From Paratissierella segnis (GTDB lineage: Bacteria > Bacillota > Clostridia > Tissierellales > Tissierellaceae): a DNA stretch of 34,252 bases. Positions 6,411-15,288 of the stretch are shown here, piece after piece. The notes under the pieces are model-generated. The model worked only from the letters and a program-made list of their open reading frames with translations. It made no database searches and had not been told where the DNA came from. Made by a program: the position numbers and the translations under genes. The stretch spans positions 1 to 34,252 of the forward strand of contig NZ_JACRTG010000023.1 of the NCBI RefSeq assembly GCF_014385195.1, read 5' to 3'. Within the stretch, counting starts at the first letter, position 1; each line of letters starts with the position of its first letter.

Positions 6411-6439
6411 TATTTTGATTTAAAAAAGGAGGTAGAACC

Positions 6440-7777
6440 ATGGATCAAACAAAGGTTTTAGAATTAATCCAACAAAAAAAGTATGTAGAATTAAAAAAGG
6501 TATTATCCGAAATGAATGAAGTAGACATAGCGGAAATACTTGACCCTTTGGATAAAAATACTACCTTGCTAGTTTTTAGAATGTTGCCAAAGGATTTAGC
6601 AGTTGATGTTTTTGCACATTTTTCTTCAGAACAGCAAAGGGATATAATCAATGCTGTAACTGATAAAGAGTTGGAATATATACTTGATGAACTGTTTTTC
6701 GATGATATGATTGACCTAATTGAAGAAATGCCTGCCAATGTAGTCAATAAGATACTAAAAAATTCTACTCATGATGAAAGAGATCTCATAAATCAATTCT
6801 TAAAATATCCGGAAGATTCCGCCGGCAGTATAATGACAATCGAATATGTGGAATTAAGAAAAACAATGACGGTAAAAGAAGCATTGGCACATATTAAAGA
6901 AGTAGGACTAAATAGGGAAACAATATATACCTGTTATGTAACTGATAAAAACAGAAGATTAGAAGGCATAGTATCTCTTAGAACGTTGGTTGTATCCCCG
7001 GAAGATGAAGTGCTTATTGATTTGATGGAAACAGATGTTATATTTGTAAGTACTCATGATGACCAAGAAACAGTGGCAGGAGTATTCAAAAAATATGGGT
7101 TTTTAGCTTTACCGGTAGTAGATGCAGAAAATAGACTTACAGGAATCATAACTGTTGACGATATTATGGACGTAATGGAACAAGAGGCAACCGAAGACTT
7201 CCAGAGGATGGCAGCAATGGCTCCGTCAGAAGAAGCATATCTTGAAACAAGTGTATTTAAATTAGCAAGACATAGAATCAATTGGCTGTTAATACTTATG
7301 ATTTCAGCTACATTTACCGGTGGAATTATGGCAAAATATGAAAATGTATTGCAATCAGTCGTAGTATTATCAATATTTATTCCAATGCTGATGGATACAG
7401 GGGGAAATGCAGGCAGTCAATCCTCCACCCTTATAATACGCGGACTTGCAACAGGTGAAATCACACTACATGATGGTTGGAAAGTATTGTGGAAAGAATT
7501 TAGAATCAGTTTGATGGTGGGTATTACATTGGCAGTGGTTAATTTTGCAAAGACTATGCTTTATGATAAGGTAGGAGTATTGATTTCTCTAACAGTATCA
7601 TTGACATTGATAGTGACTGTAGTTTCTTCTAAGTTGGTAGGAGGAATGCTTCCGATATTGGCAAAGAAACTAAATATAGACCCTGCTATTATGGCAGGAC
7701 CTTTAATTACAACTATAGTTGATGCATTGAGTTTGATGGTTTATTTTACAATAGCCTCAAGGATATTGCACATATAG
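6440..7777 (+). CDS. mgtE: Magnesium transporter MgtE
   Basis: A 445-residue Mg2+ channel/transporter. The N-terminal superhelical MgtE_N domain covers ~1-130, two CBS domains ~132-255, and five membrane helices ~275-445. The family's pore signature GGNAGSQS is at about 321-328, followed by RGLATGE. The Asp of VDALSL near residue 428 corresponds to the ion-binding Asp of the last helix. Full length for the family. In known members the N and CBS domains bind Mg2+ and close the channel when cellular Mg2+ is high. AAAGGAGGT at 6424-6432 supports ATG 6440. It follows a ~170-nt leader with a possible peptide, which hints at additional RNA-level control. Confidence 0.96.
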   Translation: MDQTKVLELIQQKKYVELKKVLSEMNEVDIAEILDPLDKNTTLLVFRMLPKDLAVDVFAHFSSEQQRDIINAVTDKELEYILDELFFDDMIDLIEEMPANVVNKILKNSTHDERDLINQFLKYPEDSAGSIMTIEYVELRKTMTVKEALAHIKEVGLNRETIYTCYVTDKNRRLEGIVSLRTLVVSPEDEVLIDLMETDVIFVSTHDDQETVAGVFKKYGFLALPVVDAENRLTGIITVDDIMDVMEQEATEDFQRMAAMAPSEEAYLETSVFKLARHRINWLLILMISATFTGGIMAKYENVLQSVVVLSIFIPMLMDTGGNAGSQSSTLIIRGLATGEITLHDGWKVLWKEFRISLMVGITLAVVNFAKTMLYDKVGVLISLTVSLTLIVTVVSSKLVGGMLPILAKKLNIDPAIMAGPLITTIVDALSLMVYFTIASRILHI

Positions 7778-7830
7778 AGATGGAAATCCCCCGTTAAAAA
7801 ATTAATTTTAAAAATATTTTAAAATTCTAA

Positions 7831-7860
7831 TTGACATCAGTAAATGGTTTGTAGTATAAT
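7831..7860 (+). promoter_or_regulatory. Upstream veg promoter
   Basis: TTGACA (7831-7836), 18 bp, TATAAT (7855-7860). Both hexamers are perfect sigma-A consensus. Confidence 0.8.
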
Positions 7861-7871
7861 ATTTTATTCGC

Positions 7872-7900
7872 TTGACAAAAATGTCTTTTAGTGCTATACT
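7872..7900 (+). promoter_or_regulatory. Downstream veg promoter
   Basis: TTGACA (7872-7877), 17 bp, TATACT (7895-7900). Together with the one 41 bp upstream it forms a strong tandem promoter, in line with veg being highly expressed in Bacillus. A small hairpin GAGTGT/ACACTC (about 7910-7926) lies in the leader. Confidence 0.85.
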
Positions 7901-7978
7901 TTGATATAGAGTGTCCCTAACACTCCTTCTGCCCCCGGGTATTGGGGAGATTTGCTATGGAAGGTGGTTTTCTTGGAG

Positions 7979-8239
7979 ATGAATAGTGTAGCTAAGATTC
8001 GAAAGGATTTGGAGGGATGTATAGGCAAAAAGGTAATCTTAAAAGCCAACAAGGGTAGAAAAAAGACATCTGTTCGTGAGGGAATACTTGAATCTGCTTA
8101 TCCCAATCTATTCGTAGTGCGTATCAGCAATCAATATGATAGTATCAGAAGGGTATCATATACTTATTCTGATGTTTTGACATCTACGGTAGAAGTGACG
8201 GTAATAGATGATATTGATAAAGAAATAAATGTATCATAG
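7979..8239 (+). CDS. veg: Veg family protein
   Basis: An 86-residue basic protein, the same length as Bacillus Veg. It begins MNSVAKIRKDLEGCIGKKV and carries the family's KANKGRKKTSVREG core (about 24-37) and YPNLFVV. In Bacillus it affects biofilm gene expression; its molecular mechanism is unsettled. An upstream in-frame TTG at 7952 would add nine residues, but ATG 7979 matches the family N-terminus and has AAGGTGG at about 7960-7966. The order rnmV-rsmA...veg...ispE is conserved with Bacillus, here interrupted by the metal/redox genes. Confidence 0.95.
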   Translation: MNSVAKIRKDLEGCIGKKVILKANKGRKKTSVREGILESAYPNLFVVRISNQYDSIRRVSYTYSDVLTSTVEVTVIDDIDKEINVS

Positions 8240-8244
8240 AAAAG

Positions 8245-8288
8245 ACTGTACTTTTTTAGATTACTAAAAGAGTACAGTTATTTTTTTT
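8245..8288 (+). terminator. Rho-independent terminator after veg
   Basis: ACTGTACT (8245-8252) pairs with AGTACAGT (8271-8278), with an inner TTTTTAG/CTAAAAG stem. A T-rich tract runs to 8288. Confidence 0.88.
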
Positions 8289-8294
8289 GTCCTA

Positions 8295-8324
8295 TCATAA
8301 AATTTATGCTCTTTACATATATAT
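8295..8324 (+). promoter_or_regulatory. Possible sigma-E (mother-cell) promoter of the sipL-like gene
   Basis: TCATAAA (8295-8301), 14 bp, CATATATAT (8316-8324). This resembles the sporulation sigma-E pattern ATA-N14-CATAnAnT. Mother-cell expression would fit a SipL-like coat protein. The match is by eye and the region is AT-rich. Confidence 0.45.
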
Positions 8325-8362
8325 TTCCTAGGAGGATTAAGGAAAATTAGGGGGGAAAATAT

Positions 8363-9904
8363 ATGGCAATTGAGCTAATAAAGGAATCATTTAAAGTAGA
8401 AGAAAAGGTAGGAAAAAATGACATACAAACTCTTGTAGAACAAGAGATTTATCTAAGTGCGTCAAAACCTGATATAGAAAAGGTTCTCTGGGCGCAAGGG
8501 AAAGTTGATATTCTAAATACCAAACTAATTAATGATAAACTCATAATCAATGGATTAGCTAAATTCAATTTACTCTATAAAGCTGCAAATGAAGCAGGAG
8601 AAGTACATCTATTGGACTTAAATAAGGAATTTAAAGAAGAAATAGAGATTCCGGGTGTCAATGAAGAAATGTTAAGCAAAGTATATTCCAAGATAGAATA
8701 TATAGAATGGGAAGCAGAAGATAGAAAACTATCCCTAAAAGCATTGGTATCTCTTTGGGGTGAAGTTGATGAAATCAAGACAATAACTGCAATCAAGGGA
8801 ATTACAAATGATGATAAATTACAAACACTACAGGAAGAAATCAAATATAGGGAAATTGCAGGCAGGGAAATATCATATGCATTGGTTAAAGATACCATAA
8901 ACCTTAGAGAAGACGAAAGCGAAATTGACGAAGTATTGGGGTTAAATCTCAATATAAAAGAAATAGAATCAATGGCAGTAGAAGATAGAATCATCACCTC
9001 CGCCGAAGTCAATTTCAACTTAATCTATTCTGGAGGAAACAGTGTGCATTCCAAAAAGGGAAATATACCATTCAATCACTTTATAGAAATGATTGGAGTT
9101 ACCGAGAAATTAAAAGGAGAAGTAGAATTTGAAGTAGTTGAAGGCTCCTACGAAGTTATGGGCAATGATTTAGGAGAAAGGAAGTCAGTTGACTTAGAAA
9201 TAAAAGTCAGAGTGATGGGTAAAGCCTATGAAGAAAAATCCAGAGAATTGATTATAGACTGTTATTCTACAACGGAAAATATTTTCTTGAAAAGAGAAGA
9301 ATTGTTAATTAGCGAAAATCTAAAAGATATTACACATATGGAAAAGTTGAATTTGGAAGTTCCTGAAATCTATGCTCAGGATATCATAGAAACAATGGGT
9401 ACGGCCAATTTATTGGAAGAGAAATATATTGATGATGGCATAGTAGTAGACGGTTATCTCACGGTAGAAGCACTATATATAGATAGATTAACAAATGAAT
9501 TGAGCGTATATAAAGATGACTTCCCCTTTAGATCCGAAATTGATGAGATGATTTCCTATGATACCAATTATAACGTAGAAGTAAAACTGGACAGTATAGA
9601 AGGGGTTACAAGAAAAGATAGCTTGGAGATAGAAGGAAATATCCTAGTCAAAGTAAATTTAAGTAAAGAAAGAAAGATTTATTGTATTAATGAAATTCAA
9701 GAGACAGGAGAATTGATTAACAAAAAAGATAAACCGAGCATTACAATATATATAGCCCAAAAAGATGATAGCATGTGGGATATAGCCAAAAGATACAATA
9801 CTACAATAGATGAAATAATAACCTCCAATAATCTTACTTCAAATGAAATTTCTACGGGAGATAAAATTATCATAGAGAAAAAAGTGGATAGTATAAGCAT
9901 ATAA
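8363..9904 (+). CDS. SipL-like spore coat assembly protein (SPOCS/DUF3794 + LysM)
   Basis: A 513-residue protein with three DUF3794/SPOCS-type beta domains at roughly 30-120, 180-265 and 330-420. A C-terminal LysM domain lies at about 465-510 (AQKDDSMWDIAKRYNTTIDE...GDKIIIEKK). In Clostridioides difficile the protein of this architecture, SipL, binds the ATPase SpoIVA through its LysM domain and helps wrap the coat around the forespore. I infer the same role here. There is no signal peptide, as expected for a mother-cell cytosolic protein. ATG 8363 follows GGGGGG at 8350-8355. It sits between veg and ispE, its usual place in clostridia. Confidence 0.9.
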   Translation: MAIELIKESFKVEEKVGKNDIQTLVEQEIYLSASKPDIEKVLWAQGKVDILNTKLINDKLIINGLAKFNLLYKAANEAGEVHLLDLNKEFKEEIEIPGVNEEMLSKVYSKIEYIEWEAEDRKLSLKALVSLWGEVDEIKTITAIKGITNDDKLQTLQEEIKYREIAGREISYALVKDTINLREDESEIDEVLGLNLNIKEIESMAVEDRIITSAEVNFNLIYSGGNSVHSKKGNIPFNHFIEMIGVTEKLKGEVEFEVVEGSYEVMGNDLGERKSVDLEIKVRVMGKAYEEKSRELIIDCYSTTENIFLKREELLISENLKDITHMEKLNLEVPEIYAQDIIETMGTANLLEEKYIDDGIVVDGYLTVEALYIDRLTNELSVYKDDFPFRSEIDEMISYDTNYNVEVKLDSIEGVTRKDSLEIEGNILVKVNLSKERKIYCINEIQETGELINKKDKPSITIYIAQKDDSMWDIAKRYNTTIDEIITSNNLTSNEISTGDKIIIEKKVDSISI

Positions 9905-9958
9905 TTTAAAATATGGTATAATATAAGGGTTAAATTTGTGAACCAAAGGAGATGTAAG

Positions 9959-10804
9959 ATGAAAGAATTAATTATGGAATCCTATGGGAAGATTAATTTA
10001 GCCCTTGACGTATTATACAAAAGAGACGATGGATATCACGAAATAAATAGCGTAATGCAGCAAATAGATCTTAAAGATATACTTATTTTTTCTGATCATG
10101 AATCAGGTATAATAATAGAATCAGACGATAAAGAGATGCCTCTTAATAATAGCAACCTTATCTATAAAGCATGGGAAAGATTGAAAAATATAACAGGTAT
10201 CCATAAGGGAATACGAGTAAGGGTAGACAAAAAAATACCTATAGCAGCAGGACTTGCCGGGGGCAGCTCCAACGGAGCAACAACACTAAAAGCGCTTAAT
10301 ATCCTTTGGGATTTGGACCTATCCTTAGAGGAATTGATGGCGATAGGAAAGCCTTTGGGAGCAGATATACCATTTTGTATAATGGGTGGTACTGCAAAGG
10401 CACAAGGCATTGGAGAAAAATTGTCCAAGCTTAAACCATTTAAGGGAAAATACATTCTTTTAGCCAATCCAGGTTTTGGCATAACCTCGGGTTATGCTTA
10501 TAGTAAATTAAGGTTTAATGATGAAAGGCTGGATATCGATGGACTTATAACATATATGGAGGAAGATAATCTAGAATTAGTAGCAAAGCAAATGAGAAAC
10601 ATAATGGAGAAGCCAATGGTAGAAGAATATCCGATAATTCAAGAAATAAAGGATATAATGTTAAATCACGGTGCCTTGGGTGCATTGATGAGCGGCAGCG
10701 GAGCTACAGTATTTGGATTATTCGACGATGAAGAAAGATTATTATTTACAGAAAAGAAGTTGAAGCAAAACTTTGATAAAGTATACAGTTGCTTAACAAT
10801 CTAA
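9959..10804 (+). CDS. ispE: 4-diphosphocytidyl-2-C-methyl-D-erythritol kinase
   Basis: A 281-residue GHMP kinase of the non-mevalonate isoprenoid pathway, phosphorylating CDP-methylerythritol. The N-terminal YGKINLALDV holds the substrate-binding Lys and Asn. The ATP-binding GHMP motif PIAAGLAGGSSNGATT is at about 96-111, GADIPFC around 140, and the C-terminal motif MSGSGATVFGLF follows. ATG 9959 has AAAGGAGATG just upstream; an in-frame GTG at 9938 precedes that site and is rejected. A TATAAT at 9917-9922 lies upstream without a convincing -35. Confidence 0.95.
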   Translation: MKELIMESYGKINLALDVLYKRDDGYHEINSVMQQIDLKDILIFSDHESGIIIESDDKEMPLNNSNLIYKAWERLKNITGIHKGIRVRVDKKIPIAAGLAGGSSNGATTLKALNILWDLDLSLEELMAIGKPLGADIPFCIMGGTAKAQGIGEKLSKLKPFKGKYILLANPGFGITSGYAYSKLRFNDERLDIDGLITYMEEDNLELVAKQMRNIMEKPMVEEYPIIQEIKDIMLNHGALGALMSGSGATVFGLFDDEERLLFTEKKLKQNFDKVYSCLTI

Positions 10805-10889
10805 ATTTAGATTTATGTAATATCCACACGCCAAACCATTCAAGTAGACTAACAATCCTATTCTTGGATGGCTTAAAGACTGAAAGCAC

Positions 10890-11080
10890 AACAAAAATCC
10901 GGAGATCCTTCGATTTATACTCAGGATGACGTAAGCAGTAAATTCGGGTCAATAAAGACAGTATAATCACTGCAGGATGTCATTCTTGAGTGCTAGCGAA
11001 GAATCTGGGTTTTAAAGACCCCAAAGCTCGACCTTAGCAATTGTGAACTGTGAATTGTGAATTGTGAATTGTGAATTGCC
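10890..11080. repeat. Intergenic repeat cluster between ispE and the gerA operon
   Basis: A right-type arm (10903-10930) is followed by the TTCGGGTC...GACAGTATAATCACTGCAGG link, a left-type arm (10979-11005), an AAAGCTCGACC module and a clean forward GTGAATT/GTGAACT heptad array (about 11038-11079). Order and orientation repeat elsewhere in the window. Confidence 0.9.
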
Positions 11081-11090
11081 ACGTATAACC

Positions 11091-11134
11091 ACCCCACTTT
11101 TTGGAGAATATATATCCAGAAGGTGGGGTTTTTT
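11091..11134 (+). promoter_or_regulatory. Long hairpin that contains the gerAA ribosome binding site
   Basis: A 15-bp stem with two G-U pairs is formed by 11091-11105 and 11115-11129 around a 9-nt AT loop. TTTTTT (11129-11134) follows, and the ATG comes at 11135. The 3' arm contains AAGGTGG (11120-11126), the only ribosome binding site for the gene. It looks like a terminator whose T-tract abuts the start codon, or an RBS-sequestering stem. Confidence 0.75.
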
Positions 11135-12634
11135 ATGGAAAAATTGACAAAGGACCTAAAAGAAAATGTTCAATATTTTAAAGGATTATTCAAAGACTGT
11201 GACGATATACTCTTCAGAGAAATAGAAATCGGTGATGAACACAAGGTAAAAATCATTGCCATATTTGTCGATGGAATGGCAAATAAAGAATTTGTATCAG
11301 ATTCCGCAATTCAGTCCCTATTTTGGAAAGACGATCTAAATCATATACCTGTAGACGAAACTTATGAATTATTTTTTAATAGAATTTTCAAGGAAGCAAT
11401 CGCTTCCGCTGAATTAAAAAAAGAAGATAAAATTGAAACAATCATTGACAATATTTTGTCAGGAGACACTGCTTTATTGGTTGAAAACATGGATAAATGT
11501 ATCGTAATAGGCTCTAGAGATGGTCCCAGCAGAAGTATCGAAGAACCAAAGACAGAAACTGTAATCCGCGGTCCCAGAGATGGATTTAATGAAATAATGA
11601 AATTTAATTTAGCCTTGGTAAGAAGAAGAATAAAAGACCCTAAATTTAAAGTCAAATTCAAACAAGTAGGAAGGAGATCGAGGACTACAGTAGCAGTCCT
11701 TTATATTGATGATATAGTTGATAAAAAATTATTAGATGAAGTAAAAAAAAGATTAGACAATGTGGATATAGATGCAGTATTGGACTCTGCAATACTTGAA
11801 AATCTGATTGAAGATAATTATTTGAGTCCTTTTCCTCAAGTAGAAAACACCGAAAGACCTGATTCCGTAGCCGCAGCTCTATATGAAGGCAGGGTAGGAC
11901 TGATAGTGGACAATTCACCTTTTGCATTGATTGTACCGGCTACAATGGGGACACTTATTCAGTCATCTGAGGATTATTATGAAAGATGGTCTCAAACCAC
12001 CATAATTAGGATAATTAGAATAATTGCCATGTTTTTATCATTTACAGCGCCGGCACTATATATTGCAATTACAGCATATCATCCCGGGCTTCTCCCGACC
12101 AAATTGATTTATTTCCTGGCAGCAAGCAGGATAAACGTACCGTTTCCATCAGTTGTAGAAGCTATACTTATGGAATTGACCATGGAGTTGCTGCGTGAAG
12201 CAGGTACAAGGGTATCAGGTCCTATCGGCTCCACTATAGGTATAGTAGGAGGGTTGATAATAGGGCAGGCAGCAGTAGATGCAGGTATCGTAAGTCCATT
12301 GATGATAATCATAGTAGCAGTGACCACCATATCAACATTTGCCATACCTTCCTATGAAATGGCAACAGGATTTAGAACAGTCAGATTTACTTTCATAGCA
12401 TTGGCCGGAGTACTCGGATTATATGGAGTAGTATTGGGAATCATAGTGCTTTTAAGTCACTTTATTATACTGTCTAGTTTTGGAATACCCTTTACATCTC
12501 CGTTTTCAGGGCTTGGAATAGAAGAAGGTGATTTGAAAGACACCTTGGTAAAAGCGCCTATACAGAGATTGTGGCTTCGCCCTGGGTTTACAAATCCAAA
12601 GAATAAACGTAGGATGAGGGGGCACAAAAAATGA
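11135..12634 (+). CDS. Spore germination protein, GerA family A subunit
   Basis: A 499-residue GerA/GerKA-type receptor subunit located in the spore inner membrane. The N-terminal ~280 residues form a large hydrophilic domain; it carries the family's DGM/MVDGMAN-like start and the RGPRDGFNE motif near 145. Membrane helices occupy ~285-475 (IIRIIAMFLSFTAPALYIA, GGLIIGQAAVDAGIVSPL and others). The C-terminus is short and basic. The subunit acts with the B and C partners to sense nutrients; the ligand cannot be predicted. ATG 11135 follows AAGGTGG; the in-frame GTG at 11123 lies inside the upstream stem and is less likely. It overlaps the next gene by 4 bp. Confidence 0.95.
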   Translation: MEKLTKDLKENVQYFKGLFKDCDDILFREIEIGDEHKVKIIAIFVDGMANKEFVSDSAIQSLFWKDDLNHIPVDETYELFFNRIFKEAIASAELKKEDKIETIIDNILSGDTALLVENMDKCIVIGSRDGPSRSIEEPKTETVIRGPRDGFNEIMKFNLALVRRRIKDPKFKVKFKQVGRRSRTTVAVLYIDDIVDKKLLDEVKKRLDNVDIDAVLDSAILENLIEDNYLSPFPQVENTERPDSVAAALYEGRVGLIVDNSPFALIVPATMGTLIQSSEDYYERWSQTTIIRIIRIIAMFLSFTAPALYIAITAYHPGLLPTKLIYFLAASRINVPFPSVVEAILMELTMELLREAGTRVSGPIGSTIGIVGGLIIGQAAVDAGIVSPLMIIIVAVTTISTFAIPSYEMATGFRTVRFTFIALAGVLGLYGVVLGIIVLLSHFIILSSFGIPFTSPFSGLGIEEGDLKDTLVKAPIQRLWLRPGFTNPKNKRRMRGHKK

Positions 12635-13725
12635 ACAAGGATCCAAAGGTATCTAACATTCAAATAAGAGGACTGATAGTTTCCACTGTTATCGGAGTTG
12701 GTGTATTATCACTGCCAAATACCCTAACTATGACAATGGGCAATAAAGGCTGGGTTACCATTATTTTAGCAGGGATATTGATTATACCGATTTTATATAT
12801 CATTAACTATATATTCAAAATAAATCCGGGCAAGGATTTCTTTCAAATTGGGGAAGAAACATTTGGTAAAATAATATTTAAAATCATTCTTATAATAATG
12901 ATGGCTTATTTCATAGATTTTTGTGCTTATGTAGTAAGGAGCTTAGGGGAGTTGGTAGAAGCATTCTTATTGCCTACCACTCCCATAGAAGTTATTGTTT
13001 TATCTTTTATATTGGCTACGTCTTATTTAGCTACTCACGAGATTGATGTAATCACCAGAGGAGGATATTTTCTTTACCCCATCATTTTACTTTTTGCCGG
13101 TATAGTAATATTGATATCTATACCTGAGGCCGACTTTAGTAATTTATTGCCGCTTAATAATATTGATTATAGCCAGATACCGAGGGGATTGTTGGATTCG
13201 TTTGTTAGCTTTGCAGGATTTGAAATGATATTGTTTGCCCTTCCTTATGTTGAAAATGGCAAAGACTCAACCTTCAAATCATCCGTTTATGCAATGGCTA
13301 TGATAACTGCCATCTATGTATTAACCTATGTGGTTTGCATAGCCCATTTTAGTGTAGAACAATTGGGGAGGCAGCTGTTTCCGGTTCTTCAACTAGTAAA
13401 ACAAGTGGATTTGCCGGGATTTTTTCTTGAAAATTTAGACGGACTTATCATGGCTTTATGGGTGCTGGTAGTTGCTTCAACATTTATTCCGGCTTATTTT
13501 GCAGCGGGAAAGGTGATTTCAAAGATATTTAATCTAAAAAGTCACAAGTATATTATTTTAATTTTGATTCCTATAATCTATTTTTTGGCATTATACCCAC
13601 GAGATATATTGCAGATTAATAAAATACTTTTAAAACCTTTCAATATTTTGGGTTTAATGACAGGAGTTATATTGCCGCTATTATTTCTAATCGTTATCTT
13701 AATAAAAAAGAAGGTGAAGAAGTGA
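12631..13725 (+). CDS. Endospore germination permease, GerAB type
   Basis: A 364-residue integral membrane protein of the APC-superfamily germination permeases with about ten hydrophobic segments. The N-terminal stretch after QIRGLIVSTVIGVGVLSLP is typical of GerAB proteins. It forms the nutrient-binding or translocating part of the germinant receptor. It begins within the gerAA stop (ATGA overlap) and ends within the gerC start (GTGA overlap), so all three subunits are translated from one transcript. Confidence 0.95.
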   Translation: MNKDPKVSNIQIRGLIVSTVIGVGVLSLPNTLTMTMGNKGWVTIILAGILIIPILYIINYIFKINPGKDFFQIGEETFGKIIFKIILIIMMAYFIDFCAYVVRSLGELVEAFLLPTTPIEVIVLSFILATSYLATHEIDVITRGGYFLYPIILLFAGIVILISIPEADFSNLLPLNNIDYSQIPRGLLDSFVSFAGFEMILFALPYVENGKDSTFKSSVYAMAMITAIYVLTYVVCIAHFSVEQLGRQLFPVLQLVKQVDLPGFFLENLDGLIMALWVLVVASTFIPAYFAAGKVISKIFNLKSHKYIILILIPIIYFLALYPRDILQINKILLKPFNILGLMTGVILPLLFLIVILIKKKVKK

Positions 13726-14858
13726 AGAAGGCATTATTGTTCTTAATTATATTTTCCATTCTATTTACAACAGGTTGCTGGGATATGGTCGAGATAAATG
13801 AGAGAATATATCCATATGCAGTTGGTATTGATGTCAACAATGCTGAAAGCAGCGAAGGTGATTCATATATGGTGACTTTTTCATATCCCAATATTTTTTC
13901 CATGGGAGAAAATGCCACACAGGAAGAAACAATATATGCAGTATTATCAACGGGGAGCAGTTTGTTTGATGCTGCCCAAAATCTAACAAGCAACCTTCAG
14001 TACCCTATTTACAACAAACATCTAAAGGTATTAGTGCTATCAGATGCTGTTGCAAGAAATCCAAAAAATGTACTGGGAATAATAGACGGATTGAATAGAG
14101 ATTATGTAATCAATAAAATGATTCAACTGGTTGTGACCCCAAAAACAGCTGAGGAGCTTATATTTGGGAAACTAAAAGCTAAGAGACAAAGAACGACGGA
14201 GGGTGTGCTGTATAGCATACTAATCAATAGGCAAAATACATCTATGTTTACGCCAAAGACCTTAGCTAATTTCATAGATGATATGGACAGAACCGGCGTC
14301 AGCACTCTGCCTATGGCAAGTATGGTAGAAGACTATGTAGATATTGCAGGGGCAGGTATTTTTAAAAATTATCAGCTAATTGGCTACATTGATGCTAAAG
14401 AAAATGAGGGAATTGCAATGTTGAATAACAGGATTAGGGCTACCGGGATAGATGCAACCTATAATGGAACAGATCTTTCAATATTAGCAACGAATATTAA
14501 GACAAAGAAAAAATTAATAGACGCGGAAAATTTAAAAGTTGAATTTTTGGTAAAAATTGAGGGACAGGTACATGAATTCACTTTGCCTCAAGGGAATTAT
14601 ACAGGAATTGATACTGAAGAAATGCTGCATGACATGGAAGAAGCAGTAGAAAATGAAGTTAAGATGAATATTGTAAATACACTGGAAATATTGCAAAAAG
14701 AATATCAGGCAGATGCCATATATTTATCTGATTATCTGGAGAAATATCATCCAAACGTATGGAAACAGGTAAAGGACAATTGGGATGAAGTCTTTTTAGA
14801 AGCAGAACTGGAAGTAGATGTAGAAGTGGTTATAGAAAGAAGAGGACTCACAAAATAA
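13722..14858 (+). CDS. Ger(x)C family germination lipoprotein
   Basis: A 378-residue lipoprotein. The signal peptide KKALLFLIIFSILFT is followed by the lipobox TTGC with Cys at residue 19, then WDMVEINER, the conserved start of mature GerC proteins. The rest is the soluble three-domain GerC fold. It is the third receptor subunit, anchored to the outer face of the spore inner membrane. The start is GTG 13722, overlapping the end of the permease gene. No clear terminator follows; repeat DNA starts about 10 bp after the stop. Confidence 0.94.
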   Translation: MKKALLFLIIFSILFTTGCWDMVEINERIYPYAVGIDVNNAESSEGDSYMVTFSYPNIFSMGENATQEETIYAVLSTGSSLFDAAQNLTSNLQYPIYNKHLKVLVLSDAVARNPKNVLGIIDGLNRDYVINKMIQLVVTPKTAEELIFGKLKAKRQRTTEGVLYSILINRQNTSMFTPKTLANFIDDMDRTGVSTLPMASMVEDYVDIAGAGIFKNYQLIGYIDAKENEGIAMLNNRIRATGIDATYNGTDLSILATNIKTKKKLIDAENLKVEFLVKIEGQVHEFTLPQGNYTGIDTEEMLHDMEEAVENEVKMNIVNTLEILQKEYQADAIYLSDYLEKYHPNVWKQVKDNWDEVFLEAELEVDVEVVIERRGLTK

Positions 14859-15235
14859 AGGTAATAGGTAATAAGTAATAGGTAAAAACATTGTGAATTG
14901 TGAATTGTATAAGGTCAGTATAATTACTGCAGAAGTGTCATTCTGAGCCGGGCAGTATTAACTTAACTGTCGAAGAATCTCCGGTCTTAATTGTGCATTG
15001 TGAACTGTGAATTGACACCAAAGGTGTCATTCTGAACGCTAGTGAAGAATCCCATGTCAGTATTTATTAAAAAGATAGTAGAGATCCTTCGCTTTACTCA
15101 CCCTTAGAATGCAAAGGGTACACGGCAGGATGACATCAGCATTGATCATTCTGTATAAGATGGACCCCATGGGTCAGACCCTATAGCTCGACCCCAGCAA
15201 TTGTGAACTGTGCATTGTGCATTGTGAATTGAAAA
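14859..15235. repeat. Repeat cluster between gerC and spoIIR
   Basis: In order: GTAATAG-like heptads (about 14861-14885), GTGAATT heptads, a link with CAGTATAATTACTGCAG, a long-loop arm (14937-14980), heptads, a left arm (15026-15051), the shared 'cccatgtcagtatttattaaaaag' middle, and a right arm with an inserted nested hairpin (15083-15134). A CTCGACCCC module and heptads (about 15200-15234) end it. No gene is seen. Confidence 0.9.
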
Positions 15236-15240
15236 TAGAT

Positions 15241-15269
15241 GTATTATTTTCTATTATTTGGCAAGAATT
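15241..15269 (+). promoter_or_regulatory. Likely sigma-F promoter of spoIIR
   Basis: GTATT (15241-15245), 14 bp, GGCAAGAATT (15260-15269). The -10 fits the forespore sigma-F pattern GGnRAnAnT. SpoIIR is a known sigma-F target, which supports the call. The promoter begins directly after the last heptamer repeat. Confidence 0.65.
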
Positions 15270-15288
15270 ATCATAAGGGGGTATTAAA

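Noticed and set aside
6263..6439. M-box magnesium riboswitch before mgtE
   Set aside because: The conserved M-box core could not be found; only a small dyad and a short frame are present.
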